This document shows, piece by piece, positions 49,830-58,607 of a stretch of DNA of 64,000 nt; position 1 is the stretch's first letter, and each line of letters opens with the position of its first letter. The stretch is from JBMYTN01 sp049604415 (GTDB lineage: Bacteria; Pseudomonadota; Alphaproteobacteria; Rhodospirillales; Rhodospirillaceae). The stretch covers positions 62,001 through 126,000 of the forward strand of contig JBMYTN010000003.1 of the NCBI GenBank assembly GCA_049604415.1, read 5' to 3'. The translations under genes and the position numbers were made by a program. The notes below the pieces were generated by a model. The model was not told the DNA's origin, did not search any database, and saw only the letters and a program-made list of their open reading frames with translations.

Positions 49830-51196
49830 GCAAATGGCGCTGGCAGGGTATCACCCACCGCGATCCGACCGGCCGCATCAAAAATGCCGCTGTCTTGCAG
49901 CCAGGCCTCAAATTCAGGGGCCGGGCGCAGTCCCAGGACCTCCCGTGCATAGAGTGCATCATGGAACGAGGTGGTCTGATAGTTCAGCATAATGTCATCG
50001 GATCCGGGAATGCCCATGATGAAGGTGCATCCCGCTGCGGCCAGCAGGGTCAGCAACACATCCATGTCGTCCTGGTCGGCTTCCGCATGGTTGGTGTAGC
50101 AAATGTCGCAGCCCATCGGCAGGCCCAGCAGCTTGCCGCAGAAATGGTCCTCCAGCCCGGCCCGGATGATCTGCTTGCCGTCATAGAGATATTCCGGACC
50201 GATAAAACCCACCACCGTGTTTACCAATAAGGGCTTATAGGCCCGTGCCACCCCATAGGCCCGGGCTTCGCAGGTTTGCTGGTCCACCCCATGATGGGCA
50301 TTGGCGGATAGGGCGCTGCCCTGGCCGGTTTCAAAATACATCACATTATCCCCAACCGTGCCGCGCCCCAGCTCCAAGGCGGCAGAGCGGGCTTGGGAGA
50401 GGATATCGAGGCTGACCCCAAAGCTATCATTGGTCGCCTCGGTGCCGCCAATGGATTGGAACACCAAATCCACCGGCGCACCCTTGGCGATGGCTTCCAA
50501 GGTGGTGGTGACATGGGTCAGCACGCAGGCCTGGGTCGGGATGTCATGCCCGGCAATCACCGCATCAAGCATATGCAGCAGACGGTCCACGGCGGCCAGA
50601 TTGTCGCTGGCCGGGTTGATGCCAATCACCGCATCCCCATTGCCATAGACCAAGCCATCGAGAATGCTCGCAGCGATCCCGGAAGGGTCATCGGTGGGGT
50701 GGTTGGGTTGCAGCCGGGTGGAGAACCGTCCCTCCAGGCCGATGCTGTTGCGAAAAGCGGTCACCACCCGGCATTTCCGCGCCACCAGCACCAGATCCTG
50801 GATCCGCATGATCTTGGAAACCGCCGCTGCCATTTCCGGTGTCAGCCCCGGGGCAACGGCTGCGAGGCTGTCGGGGGTGGCGAGGTCTGACAGCAACCAC
50901 TCGCGAAAACCCCCCACCGTCAGACTGCGCAGCGGGGCGAAGGCCGCGCTGTCATGGCTGTCTTGGATCAACCGGGTAACGTCATCGGCCTCATAGGGGA
51001 TGACGGTCTCATTCAGGAACTCCGTCAGCGGCAGGTCGGCCAAAGCCCGTTGCGCTGCCACACGCTCGGTCCCATTGGCGGCCATGACCCCGGCCAGCGC
51101 ATCCCCGGAGCGTGCCGGGGTGGCTTTGGCCAGCAAATCCTTCAGATCCGCAAAGCGGTAGGTGGTGCCCCCCAGGCTGTGGCTGTAGCTCGGCAT
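49805..51196 (-). CDS. eutB: Ethanolamine ammonia-lyase heavy chain
   Basis: A 463-residue subunit starting at ATG 51196, with AGGAGAG eight bases before it. It has the EutB barrel blocks RFSTRLQPNHPTDDP, GDAVIGINPASDN, SIGGTEATNDSFG and MYFETGQGSALSANAHHG; Glu and Asp residues here bind substrate. It holds most of the active site and binds adenosylcobalamin with EutC. There are no microcompartment shell genes or eut transport genes nearby, so ethanolamine is probably used without a compartment, as in many Proteobacteria. Confidence 0.94.
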   Translation of the reverse strand: MPSYSHSLGGTTYRFADLKDLLAKATPARSGDALAGVMAANGTERVAAQRALADLPLTEFLNETVIPYEADDVTRLIQDSHDSAAFAPLRSLTVGGFREWLLSDLATPDSLAAVAPGLTPEMAAAVSKIMRIQDLVLVARKCRVVTAFRNSIGLEGRFSTRLQPNHPTDDPSGIAASILDGLVYGNGDAVIGINPASDNLAAVDRLLHMLDAVIAGHDIPTQACVLTHVTTTLEAIAKGAPVDLVFQSIGGTEATNDSFGVSLDILSQARSAALELGRGTVGDNVMYFETGQGSALSANAHHGVDQQTCEARAYGVARAYKPLLVNTVVGFIGPEYLYDGKQIIRAGLEDHFCGKLLGLPMGCDICYTNHAEADQDDMDVLLTLLAAAGCTFIMGIPGSDDIMLNYQTTSFHDALYAREVLGLRPAPEFEAWLQDSGIFDAAGRIAVGDTLPAPFATALERLP

Positions 51197-51379
51197 GCGG
51201 CGCGCTCTCCTGCGGATTTTGAGGCCAGCAGCCTCCGGGATGACGGCCCTGTGCGGCCCGGTCAAAGAATTGTTGTTTGCGTTGCGGTAAAAATACCTAT
51301 TTATTTTTCAACTATTGGGACCATCTCCAGAAAGCCAAGGGAGGCCTCCGCTTGGCTCACCATATAGGGAAGCGCAATC

Positions 51380-52159
51380 ATGACCGCCAAGACCGCTCTC
51401 ATCACCGGTTCCACCAGCGGAATCGGCCTTGGGATCGCCGAAGCCTTTGCCGCTGCGGGCTATAACATCGTCCTCAATGGATTTGGGGATGCGGGCGAGA
51501 TCGAAAAGATCCGCTCCGAGTTGGATGCCAAATCTGCCGGTACCGTGATCTATAACGGCGCGGATATGACCAAGCCTGACCAGATCGAGGCCATGGTTGC
51601 CGATGCCATTGCCCAATTCGGCGCGGTGGATGTGCTGGTCAACAATGCCGGCATCCAGCATGTGTCACCGGTGGAGGACTTCCCGGTGGCGAAATGGGAC
51701 GCCATCATCGCCATCAACCTGTCCAGCTCCTTCCACACCATCCGCTGCGCCCTGCCGAAAATGAAGGAGCGCGGCTTCGGACGGATCATCAATCTGGCCT
51801 CCGCCCACGCTCTGGTCGCCTCGCCCTATAAATCCGCCTATGTCGCCGCCAAGCATGGCGTTGCCGGTCTAACCAAAACCATTGCCCTGGAAGCTGCCGA
51901 ACATGGCGTCACCGTCAATGCGGTCTGCCCGGGCTATGTGCTGACCCCGCTGGTGGAAAAGCAAATCCCGGACACCGCCAAGGCTCGGGGCATGACCGAG
52001 GAAGAGGTGGTCAAAAAGGTCCTGCTGGAAGCGCAGATGACCAAGGAGTTCGTCACCACCGAACAGCTGGGGGCCACCTGCCTGTTCCTCGCTTCCGACG
52101 GTGCGGCGTCCATCACCGGCATTCTGCTGCCGGTCGATGGCGGTTGGACCGCGCATTAA
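51380..52159 (+). CDS. bdhA: 3-Hydroxybutyrate dehydrogenase
   Basis: A 259-residue short-chain dehydrogenase. NAD-binding ALITGSTSGIGLGIAEAFA, VLVNNAGIQHVSPVEDFP, and the catalytic Ser-Tyr-Lys (LASAHALVASPYKSAYVAAKHG) are clear, and the C-terminal VCPGYVLTPLVEKQIPD with LLPVDGGWTAH fits D-3-hydroxybutyrate dehydrogenase. It makes acetoacetate from 3-hydroxybutyrate released from polyhydroxybutyrate. The patatin-like gene follows. A stem-loop lies directly after its stop. Confidence 0.9.
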   Translation: MTAKTALITGSTSGIGLGIAEAFAAAGYNIVLNGFGDAGEIEKIRSELDAKSAGTVIYNGADMTKPDQIEAMVADAIAQFGAVDVLVNNAGIQHVSPVEDFPVAKWDAIIAINLSSSFHTIRCALPKMKERGFGRIINLASAHALVASPYKSAYVAAKHGVAGLTKTIALEAAEHGVTVNAVCPGYVLTPLVEKQIPDTAKARGMTEEEVVKKVLLEAQMTKEFVTTEQLGATCLFLASDGAASITGILLPVDGGWTAH

Positions 52160-52162
52160 TCC

Positions 52163-52191
52163 GAACCGAACAGGGTGCCCCTGCTCGGTTC
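52163..52191 (+). terminator. Stem-loop after bdhA
   Basis: GAACCGA (52163-52169) pairs with TCGGTTC (52185-52191), with an inner AGGG/CCCT stem. No T-tract follows, so it may be a weak terminator or an RNA-stabilising structure. No gene is seen between it and 52352. Confidence 0.5.
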
Positions 52192-52351
52192 AAAGCGTTC
52201 AGACGCCACGGGGGCTTTTTCGCGCCATGGGGCGCGGCGGCCAGTCGGCCGCTTCTCGGTCGCTCCGCGACCTCGTGTGACTTAGGCCTCAATGCGGTTT
52301 CCGATCTGCCGGTGGTGGATCGGAACCCCCTTCGAGAAACAGGGTGCGTTC

Positions 52352-53413
52352 ATGTCAAAGCTTGAGGGCCGCAGCGCCCGCCACATCAAATCCGTCAACC
52401 TGGCTCTGCAAGGCGGTGGCTCCCATGGGGCCTTCACCTGGGGGGTGCTCGACCGCCTGTTCGAAGATGGCCGGATTTGGATCGAAGCCATTTCCGGCAC
52501 CAGCGCCGGGGCCATGAATGCGGTCGTCGCCGCCCAGGGCATGTATGACGGTGGCGGGGAAGGCGCGCGCGAGGCCCTGCGCGAATTCTGGCGCGCCGTC
52601 TCCAAAGCGGCCCGGACCAGCCCGATGCAGCGTTCGCCCATCGATGTGATCATGGGCAATTGGAGCCTGGATAACTCGCCGGGCTATATTTACCTGGACC
52701 TGTTGCAGCGCCTGACCTCGCCCTACGACCTCAACCCGCTGGAAATCAATCCGCTGCGGGATTTGGTCGAGGAGCTGGTCGACTTCGAAAAGGTCCGCGA
52801 CGGCAAAGACATGGGCGTGTTTATCTCCGCAACCAATGTGGAGACCGGACGGGTCAAGGTCTTTGACCGGGACGAAGTCACCTTGGATGTGGTCATGGCC
52901 TCGGCCTGCCTGCCATTCTTGTTCCATGCCGTTGAAATCGATGGGGTGCCCTATTGGGATGGCGGCTATATGGGCAATCCGGTGCTCTATCCCTTCTTCG
53001 ATCACAGCGCCTCCCAGGACATTATCATCGTCCAGATCAACCCCATCGTCCGGCGGGGCACGCCGAAGACGGCCCGGGAGATCTTGGACCGGGTCAATGA
53101 AATCACCTTTAATTCCTCGCTGCAGAAGGAATTGCGCGCCATTGAGTTCGTCTCCCGCCTGATCCAGCAAGGCAAGCTCAGCGGTGACGACTATAACGAC
53201 ATGCGGGTGCATATCATCGAGGCCCGCAAGGAAATGCGGCCCCTTGGTGCCTCCTCAAAGGTCAATGCGGAATGGGCCTTCCTGGAGCATCTGTTCGACA
53301 TCGGACGGCGGGCCGCCGACAAATGGCTGGCCAACCACTTTGATGATCTCGGCACCACCTGTTCCGTCGATCTGCGGGACATGTTCACGGGCATGGGTGT
53401 GGCGAAGAAGTAG
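52352..53413 (+). CDS. Patatin-like phospholipase
   Basis: A 353-residue patatin-fold hydrolase. The oxyanion loop LALQGGGSHGAFTWG, nucleophile Ser in ISGTSAGAMNA and the Asp of the dyad in YWDGGYMGNP are all present. No signal peptide. It has an ATG with AGGG upstream, while a longer frame has none. Following bdhA, it could act on lipids or on polyhydroxybutyrate granule material (inference from position). It is followed by an MFS transporter 86 bp away. Confidence 0.88.
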   Translation: MSKLEGRSARHIKSVNLALQGGGSHGAFTWGVLDRLFEDGRIWIEAISGTSAGAMNAVVAAQGMYDGGGEGAREALREFWRAVSKAARTSPMQRSPIDVIMGNWSLDNSPGYIYLDLLQRLTSPYDLNPLEINPLRDLVEELVDFEKVRDGKDMGVFISATNVETGRVKVFDRDEVTLDVVMASACLPFLFHAVEIDGVPYWDGGYMGNPVLYPFFDHSASQDIIIVQINPIVRRGTPKTAREILDRVNEITFNSSLQKELRAIEFVSRLIQQGKLSGDDYNDMRVHIIEARKEMRPLGASSKVNAEWAFLEHLFDIGRRAADKWLANHFDDLGTTCSVDLRDMFTGMGVAKK

Positions 53414-53499
53414 AGCCCTATTAGGTCGAAAAGGGCTCCAGGGGCACCAAAAAAGGCCCCCCGATAGTCGGTTTCTCATGATCAAAAGAGGTTTGGGCG

Positions 53500-54729
53500 A
53501 TGAAATGGACCGTTAGCGGAGCCCTGCGCGGCAACCGTCCCCGGGATGTGGTGCGCCGAACCACCATCATTGGGGTGATTGCCTTTCTGACCCTGATTGA
53601 TCTGTTCGGCTCCCAGGCTTTGCTGCCGCTTTTGGTCACCGCCTATAACACCGATGTGGCGACCATGGGTCTGGCGGTGAATGCCAGTGCCGTGGGCATG
53701 GCGGCCAGTGGATTGGCCGTGGCCTATTTCGCTGACCGCATTGACCGCCGCAAAGGCATTTGGCTTAGCTTGGCTTTGCTCTCGATCCCCACCGCTTTGC
53801 TCGGGGTGGCGGAGAATGTCACGGTCTTTATGCTGCTGCGCGTCGCCCAGGGCGTCTGCATGGCCGCCGCCTTTACCCTAACCCTGACCTATTTGTCCGA
53901 GGAATGCGACATCACCGCCGCCAGCGGGGCGATGGCGGCCTATATCACCGGCAATGTGGCCTCCAACCTGTTTGGCCGCCTGCTGGCCACGGGCTTTGCC
54001 GAAGCCATCAGCCTGCCCGCCAGTTTCTATCTGTTCGCCTGTTTGAATTTGCTCGGTGCGATCATGGCCTTGGTGCTGATCGGGGCCAAATCCGAACGCA
54101 TGCCCGAGCGGGTTGGCCCGCCGGTGGAGGCCTGGAAAAAGCATTTCGCCAATCCGAAATTGCGCTCCAGCTTCGCCATTGGGTTCCTGATCCTGTTCGT
54201 TTTTGTCGGCGTCTTCACCTATGTGAATTTTGAGCTGGTTGGCCCGGCGCTGGGCGTCTCTCCGGCCCTGCTCGGATTGGTCTATTTCGTCTTTGTCCCG
54301 GCCATGGTCACCACACCGATGGCCCCCAAAGTGGTGGCTCGCTTTGGCATGCGCCGGGTGTTTTGGGCCGCCAGCCTGTTGGCGGTGTTGGGCATTGGCC
54401 TCAGCGCGACGACCTCCCTGGTCGCGGTCTTGGTTGGCTTGGCGCTGATCGGGGTTGGCACCTTCGGAGCCCAAGCCGCGACGACGGCCTTTGTTGGCCG
54501 CACGGCCCAGTTCAGCCATGCCGCTGCCAATGGCCTCTATTTGACCAGCTATTATGTCGGCGGTTTGGTGGGCGCTTTCGCCTTAGGCATGGTCTATGAC
54601 ATGGCTGGTTGGGTCGCGGTGGCCGCGATCACGGCGGTGGCCCTGCTGCTGGCCTGTGTTCTGGCGGTGGTGATGGTGGACGCCAAGCCGGTCGCGGCAA
54701 AGGACCAGGCGGCGGCTCCGGCGGAGTAG
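53500..54729 (+). CDS. MFS transporter
   Basis: A 409-residue major facilitator protein with about twelve helices. The loop 2-3 motif reads AVAYFADRIDRRKGIW, a variant of the family's G-x-x-x-D-R-x-G-R-R/K motif, and a second related loop is at APKVVARFGMRRVFW. No substrate can be named. Resemblance to the YbcL/AraJ-type drug-like exporters is only general. It has GAGG upstream and follows the patatin gene on the same strand; it is convergent with the SulP gene. Confidence 0.85.
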   Translation: MKWTVSGALRGNRPRDVVRRTTIIGVIAFLTLIDLFGSQALLPLLVTAYNTDVATMGLAVNASAVGMAASGLAVAYFADRIDRRKGIWLSLALLSIPTALLGVAENVTVFMLLRVAQGVCMAAAFTLTLTYLSEECDITAASGAMAAYITGNVASNLFGRLLATGFAEAISLPASFYLFACLNLLGAIMALVLIGAKSERMPERVGPPVEAWKKHFANPKLRSSFAIGFLILFVFVGVFTYVNFELVGPALGVSPALLGLVYFVFVPAMVTTPMAPKVVARFGMRRVFWAASLLAVLGIGLSATTSLVAVLVGLALIGVGTFGAQAATTAFVGRTAQFSHAAANGLYLTSYYVGGLVGAFALGMVYDMAGWVAVAAITAVALLLACVLAVVMVDAKPVAAKDQAAAPAE

Positions 54730-54780
54730 CGCCGGTCGGAGCAACGCTCTGCTCCATACCGCGCCTTTGGGTTCTGCCCG

Positions 54781-57075
54781 TCATTGCTCCAGGGCGGCGA
54801 CCATGCGGTTGGAGATCCGCAGCCGGTCGGCAAACAGGCGGCTGAGATTGCCCAGCAGCCGCATCGCCGTATCGGGGTCTTCCCGCTGCAAGGTTTCGAA
54901 GGCGGCGCGGTCGATGGACAGGCACAGGCTCGGCGCAACGGCCCGAACCCGGGCGGAGCGGGGCGCCCCATCCAGCAAGCCCATCTCGCCAAACACAGTG
55001 CCCGGGGTTAACACCCCGACCCGGCGCTGGCGCAGGGAACCGGGTATGGCGATGTGGATCTCCATGCGACCGGATACCAGCAAATAGGCCTGATCGCCTT
55101 GATCGCCCTGTTTGAACAGGGTTGCTCCCGGCGCAAAGCGGTGGCGTTGGGCAAGGCGGCCCAGGGCTTGGATCCCGGCCCTGGAAAGCCCGGCAAACAG
55201 CGGTCCGGCACTGGGTTTGGAACTGCGTCCAAAGCCGTGACCTTGACGCTGCAACAGGCGATCCTCGCAACTGGCCAGGGCCGTGTCGGTCTCATCAAAA
55301 ATCGCCCCTTGGCCCACCTCGTCCAGTACCCCATTGGCGCGCAGGGAGCGCCAGATCAGCAGGGAGGCCCGCAGGTCCGGCTTTGGCGCCCCCAGAGTGT
55401 CGGCTTCGACCGGGGGCGGTTCCAGGCAGGACAAGAGCAGCCGCCCCTGGGCGTCTTTGCATTGCTGGGCCAGCTGGGCAATCAGGGTCGCTCCGGAGCT
55501 GTCCAGGGTTGAAAGATGGCGCATGTCCAAGACGAGGTCGGAGCAGCCTTGGGCCAGCAAGGCCTTGGCTTTGGTTTGCAGGGCAGCACAGGCTCCGAAG
55601 AACAAAGCACCTTGCAATTGGATGACGGCGATCTCGGCCCCCTGGTTTTCCAGCAGAGCGAGATGGGCCGGGGGGCGTTGCACATGGGAGCGCATACGGT
55701 CGCCGCGCAAAATCCGGCGCACTGGGTCCCGCCCCATGCCAAGCAGGAACAGGACAATGGCTAAGGCGATCCCGGCACCAATGGCGGCGATCAAGTCAAA
55801 GGCCACAGCGATGATGATCACCACCAAGGTGACCACCACGTCTCCGGCCACCACCCGGCGCATGGTGGCGCCCTGGGTGCGGATCATTTGGATCTTTTTA
55901 AGGGTGCTGCGGTCCAGCGCCTGCAGGGCGGTGGCCATCATCAGCCCCGCTGCGGCCCAAAGCGGCAGCATGGAGACCAACGGGCTCAAGGCAACCATCA
56001 GGAACAGCAGGAACAGGCAGGCGGTTACCGGGGCGATCCGGTTGGTTGCCCCGGCGGCGATCATGGCGCGGGAGCGCACCAGGGTCCCGGAGCCCGGCAG
56101 CAATCCCAACAAGCCCATCACCATATTGGCTGCGCCATGGATCATCAGGTCGGACCCGGTGCGGCTTTCTCGTCGGGTCGTCAGGTCCAGGGCCCTGCTG
56201 CCCAGCACGGTGTCAAACAGGCAGAGCAGGGCGATGGAGGCCCCCGCCAGCAGGGGAATATCCGGATGGGCCGTTACCATGGACCATGCGGCGATCAAAT
56301 CCTCAACACCGGGGCCATGGACCGCTTGGGCGATGGGCACGACACCGATCACCGCACCCTCTGCCCCCCAGCCGCTGGCGAGGCTGAGGTGATACAGCCC
56401 TGCGCCCAAAACCAGCCCCAGCAGGGCCGGGGAGGCTTGTTTGGCGGTCCGCTCCAGGATCAAGGTAGCGGCCAGGGTTGCCCCGCCAATCACCAAGGCG
56501 ATCAGGGCGGCATGTTCGGTGCCCGCAGGCAGGCTGCCCGCAAAAAGCAGCGCTTCAACAACATCATCTAGCTCCATGCCCATGGGGGCGAGCATGGACA
56601 GGCCGCTCAGGAACACCAGCACGGCTGAGCCATTGACAAAGCCGGTCAGCACCGGCACCGGCATATAGGAGACCAATTGCCCGAGCCGCAGGGCTCCCGC
56701 CAAGGCCAACAACATCCCGGCCAGCACCACTCCCGAAAAGCCCAATTGCAAGGCTTCGATGGGGCTCAGATCCCGCTCCAGCGCTTCATAGAAGGCGGTG
56801 CCGAGCACAACGGCGGTCATCGCGCGCGGACCGGAAATTAATAGGGGATTGGAGCCCAGCCCGCTGGTGATCAGGCCGAACAGAATAGCGGTGCCAATGC
56901 TGGTGGTGATACCGATGGCGGCCCATTCCGGTCCCAGCGGCGCAAAGGCGATCAGGCCAAAGGCGACGGATTGCGGCAGGCTGGAGACCGCCCCCAACGC
57001 ACCGCCGGAAAGATTGGCGCGCAAGGAGGAGCCTGCACCGACATAGGGTGTTGAAGGAGACGAAGAGATCGACAC
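54781..57075 (-). CDS. SulP family anion transporter fused to STAS and cyclic-nucleotide-binding domains
   Basis: A 764-residue fusion. Residues about 15-430 form the SulP membrane domain (SLPQSVAFGLIAFAPLGP, VPVLTGFVNGSAVLVF, GLLPGSGTLVRSR). Residues 470-560 are a STAS domain (LVLDMRHLSTLDSSGATLIA). The last 130 are a CRP-type cyclic-nucleotide-binding domain (FKQGDQGDQAYLLVSGRMEI, GTVFGEMGLLDGAPRSARVRA; the phosphate cassette Glu and Arg are present). It should take up sulfate, bicarbonate or another anion under control of cAMP or a related nucleotide. The substrate is unknown. Confidence 0.92.
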   Translation of the reverse strand: MSISSSPSTPYVGAGSSLRANLSGGALGAVSSLPQSVAFGLIAFAPLGPEWAAIGITTSIGTAILFGLITSGLGSNPLLISGPRAMTAVVLGTAFYEALERDLSPIEALQLGFSGVVLAGMLLALAGALRLGQLVSYMPVPVLTGFVNGSAVLVFLSGLSMLAPMGMELDDVVEALLFAGSLPAGTEHAALIALVIGGATLAATLILERTAKQASPALLGLVLGAGLYHLSLASGWGAEGAVIGVVPIAQAVHGPGVEDLIAAWSMVTAHPDIPLLAGASIALLCLFDTVLGSRALDLTTRRESRTGSDLMIHGAANMVMGLLGLLPGSGTLVRSRAMIAAGATNRIAPVTACLFLLFLMVALSPLVSMLPLWAAAGLMMATALQALDRSTLKKIQMIRTQGATMRRVVAGDVVVTLVVIIIAVAFDLIAAIGAGIALAIVLFLLGMGRDPVRRILRGDRMRSHVQRPPAHLALLENQGAEIAVIQLQGALFFGACAALQTKAKALLAQGCSDLVLDMRHLSTLDSSGATLIAQLAQQCKDAQGRLLLSCLEPPPVEADTLGAPKPDLRASLLIWRSLRANGVLDEVGQGAIFDETDTALASCEDRLLQRQGHGFGRSSKPSAGPLFAGLSRAGIQALGRLAQRHRFAPGATLFKQGDQGDQAYLLVSGRMEIHIAIPGSLRQRRVGVLTPGTVFGEMGLLDGAPRSARVRAVAPSLCLSIDRAAFETLQREDPDTAMRLLGNLSRLFADRLRISNRMVAALEQ

Positions 57076-57161
57076 GAAGGGCCTGTGACGCTTTGGTTTT
57101 GCGGCAGTTTAGCCCAGGTCTGGATTACAACGGTATAGGAATGATTTTGGTCTTTTTTCTG

Positions 57162-58607
57162 TCACAAATTTACACCCAACCCCGCGCTCAAATCTGCCAG
57201 GGCCTGGGCTTCTTCCAAGGCCGCGACCGCTTCATCCTGCAATGTCGCGGTCAGATCACGCTGGGTGTCCAACACATCTTGGAAGCTGGCCAAGCCCTGG
57301 GCATAAAGCGCCCGAGCCTGGGCATCGGCTTGCTGCGCCGTTGCCACCGCGCGGGCCAGGGCAGCGCGCCTTTGCCGGGCCGCGTCCAGATCAATCAAAG
57401 CGGTTTCGACCTCTTCCAAAGCGCTGAGCAAAGCGGCGCGATAGGACAGTGCGGCTTGTAAGGCCTCTTCCTGGGCGATGGTGATCCCGGCCCGCCGGGC
57501 ACCGAAATCCAACAGCGGGATATCGAGCACTGCGCCCAAGGAACCGAGCACGGTGGCAACAATGGTTTCCCCCCCCAGCCCCGAAACCCCAAAGCGCAAG
57601 GAGCCGGGGAGGGTTAGACTGGGATAGAGTGCAGCCTCGGCAACGCCGATCTCTGCGGTGGCGGCAATCAGGGCCGCCTCTGCCGCCTGCAGATCGGCCC
57701 GGTTGCGCAGAAGGTCTGCTGGTACTCCGACCTCCGGGGCGAAATCCATTCGGGGCAGAACCCCCGGTCCGCTGGCCAGCAACCCGGCGACCTGTCCTGG
57801 CGGTTGGCCGAGCAATACCGAGATCTCAACCTCAATCCGTCTGATCGCGCTTTCCAATAGGATCAGATCCGCCTCGAGGCCCTGGACCGCAGCCCGGGCG
57901 CGGGTCAAATCCAATTCCGGGGCCAGCCCGGCTGTAACCCGACCCTGGACCAGATCCCGGGTCTGGCGTTGCAAGGCCAAGGAGTCCCGGGCCAGGGCCA
58001 GTCGGGTCTGGGTGCCGCGCAGGGTCAAATAGGTCGTGACCACCTCGGCGCTCACATCGCTTTGGGTCTGGGTCAGATCGGCTTCGGCTTCCCGGATCCG
58101 CGCCGCCGAAGCCTGTTCCCGGCGGTCCTGGGCTCCGAACAGATCAACCTCATAACGGGCCTCCAGGCCAGCATCTGTGGCGACCTCTGGCTGGCCATTG
58201 CCATCGGGGCCGGTGCCGGAGCCCCGACCCGGGCCATCGGTCCAGGCGCGGCGGCTGTCTCCGGTCACGCTGGTGGATCCATCCAGGCTCGGCAACCCGT
58301 CGGAGCGCACTTGGACCGCATCGGCCTTGGCCTGTCGGACCAAGCTTTGCGCCTGCAGGATGTCAGGATTGTCCTTTAGAGCGCGGGGGACCAAGTCGTT
58401 GAGAACCGGATCGCCAAAGCCGCTCCACCAGGGACCTGCGGCCAATGCGCGCGGTGACGGTGGAGCCGGTGTGGAGAAGGCGATGTCAGGTGCGCCGATA
58501 TCGTTTTCAATCAAAGCCGGACGGGCATAGTCGGGGCCTAAGCTGTTGCAGGCCGCCAGCGCCAGCAGAGTCACGCCGAGGCCGATGCTGCGCGCGACCG
58601 GCCTCAC
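57162..58607 (-). CDS. RND efflux outer membrane lipoprotein (OprM/NodT type)
   Basis: A 481-residue TolC-family outer membrane channel. A lipobox (LLALAAC-N) makes Cys20 the lipidated residue. Two OEP repeats follow (about 60-270 and 280-480), with YEVDLFGAQDRREQASAA and the second-repeat LDIPLLDFGARRAGI. It completes the tripartite pump; its ATG overlaps the stop of the inner-membrane transporter (ATGA). No local regulator is visible. Confidence 0.9.
   Translation of the reverse strand: MRPVARSIGLGVTLLALAACNSLGPDYARPALIENDIGAPDIAFSTPAPPSPRALAAGPWWSGFGDPVLNDLVPRALKDNPDILQAQSLVRQAKADAVQVRSDGLPSLDGSTSVTGDSRRAWTDGPGRGSGTGPDGNGQPEVATDAGLEARYEVDLFGAQDRREQASAARIREAEADLTQTQSDVSAEVVTTYLTLRGTQTRLALARDSLALQRQTRDLVQGRVTAGLAPELDLTRARAAVQGLEADLILLESAIRRIEVEISVLLGQPPGQVAGLLASGPGVLPRMDFAPEVGVPADLLRNRADLQAAEAALIAATAEIGVAEAALYPSLTLPGSLRFGVSGLGGETIVATVLGSLGAVLDIPLLDFGARRAGITIAQEEALQAALSYRAALLSALEEVETALIDLDAARQRRAALARAVATAQQADAQARALYAQGLASFQDVLDTQRDLTATLQDEAVAALEEAQALADLSAGLGVNL

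Noticed and set aside
51197..51379. Cobalamin riboswitch before eutB or other B12-linked genes
   Set aside because: No B12-box-like sequence or fitting stem pattern was seen here, or before ccr, ecm or cbiQ.
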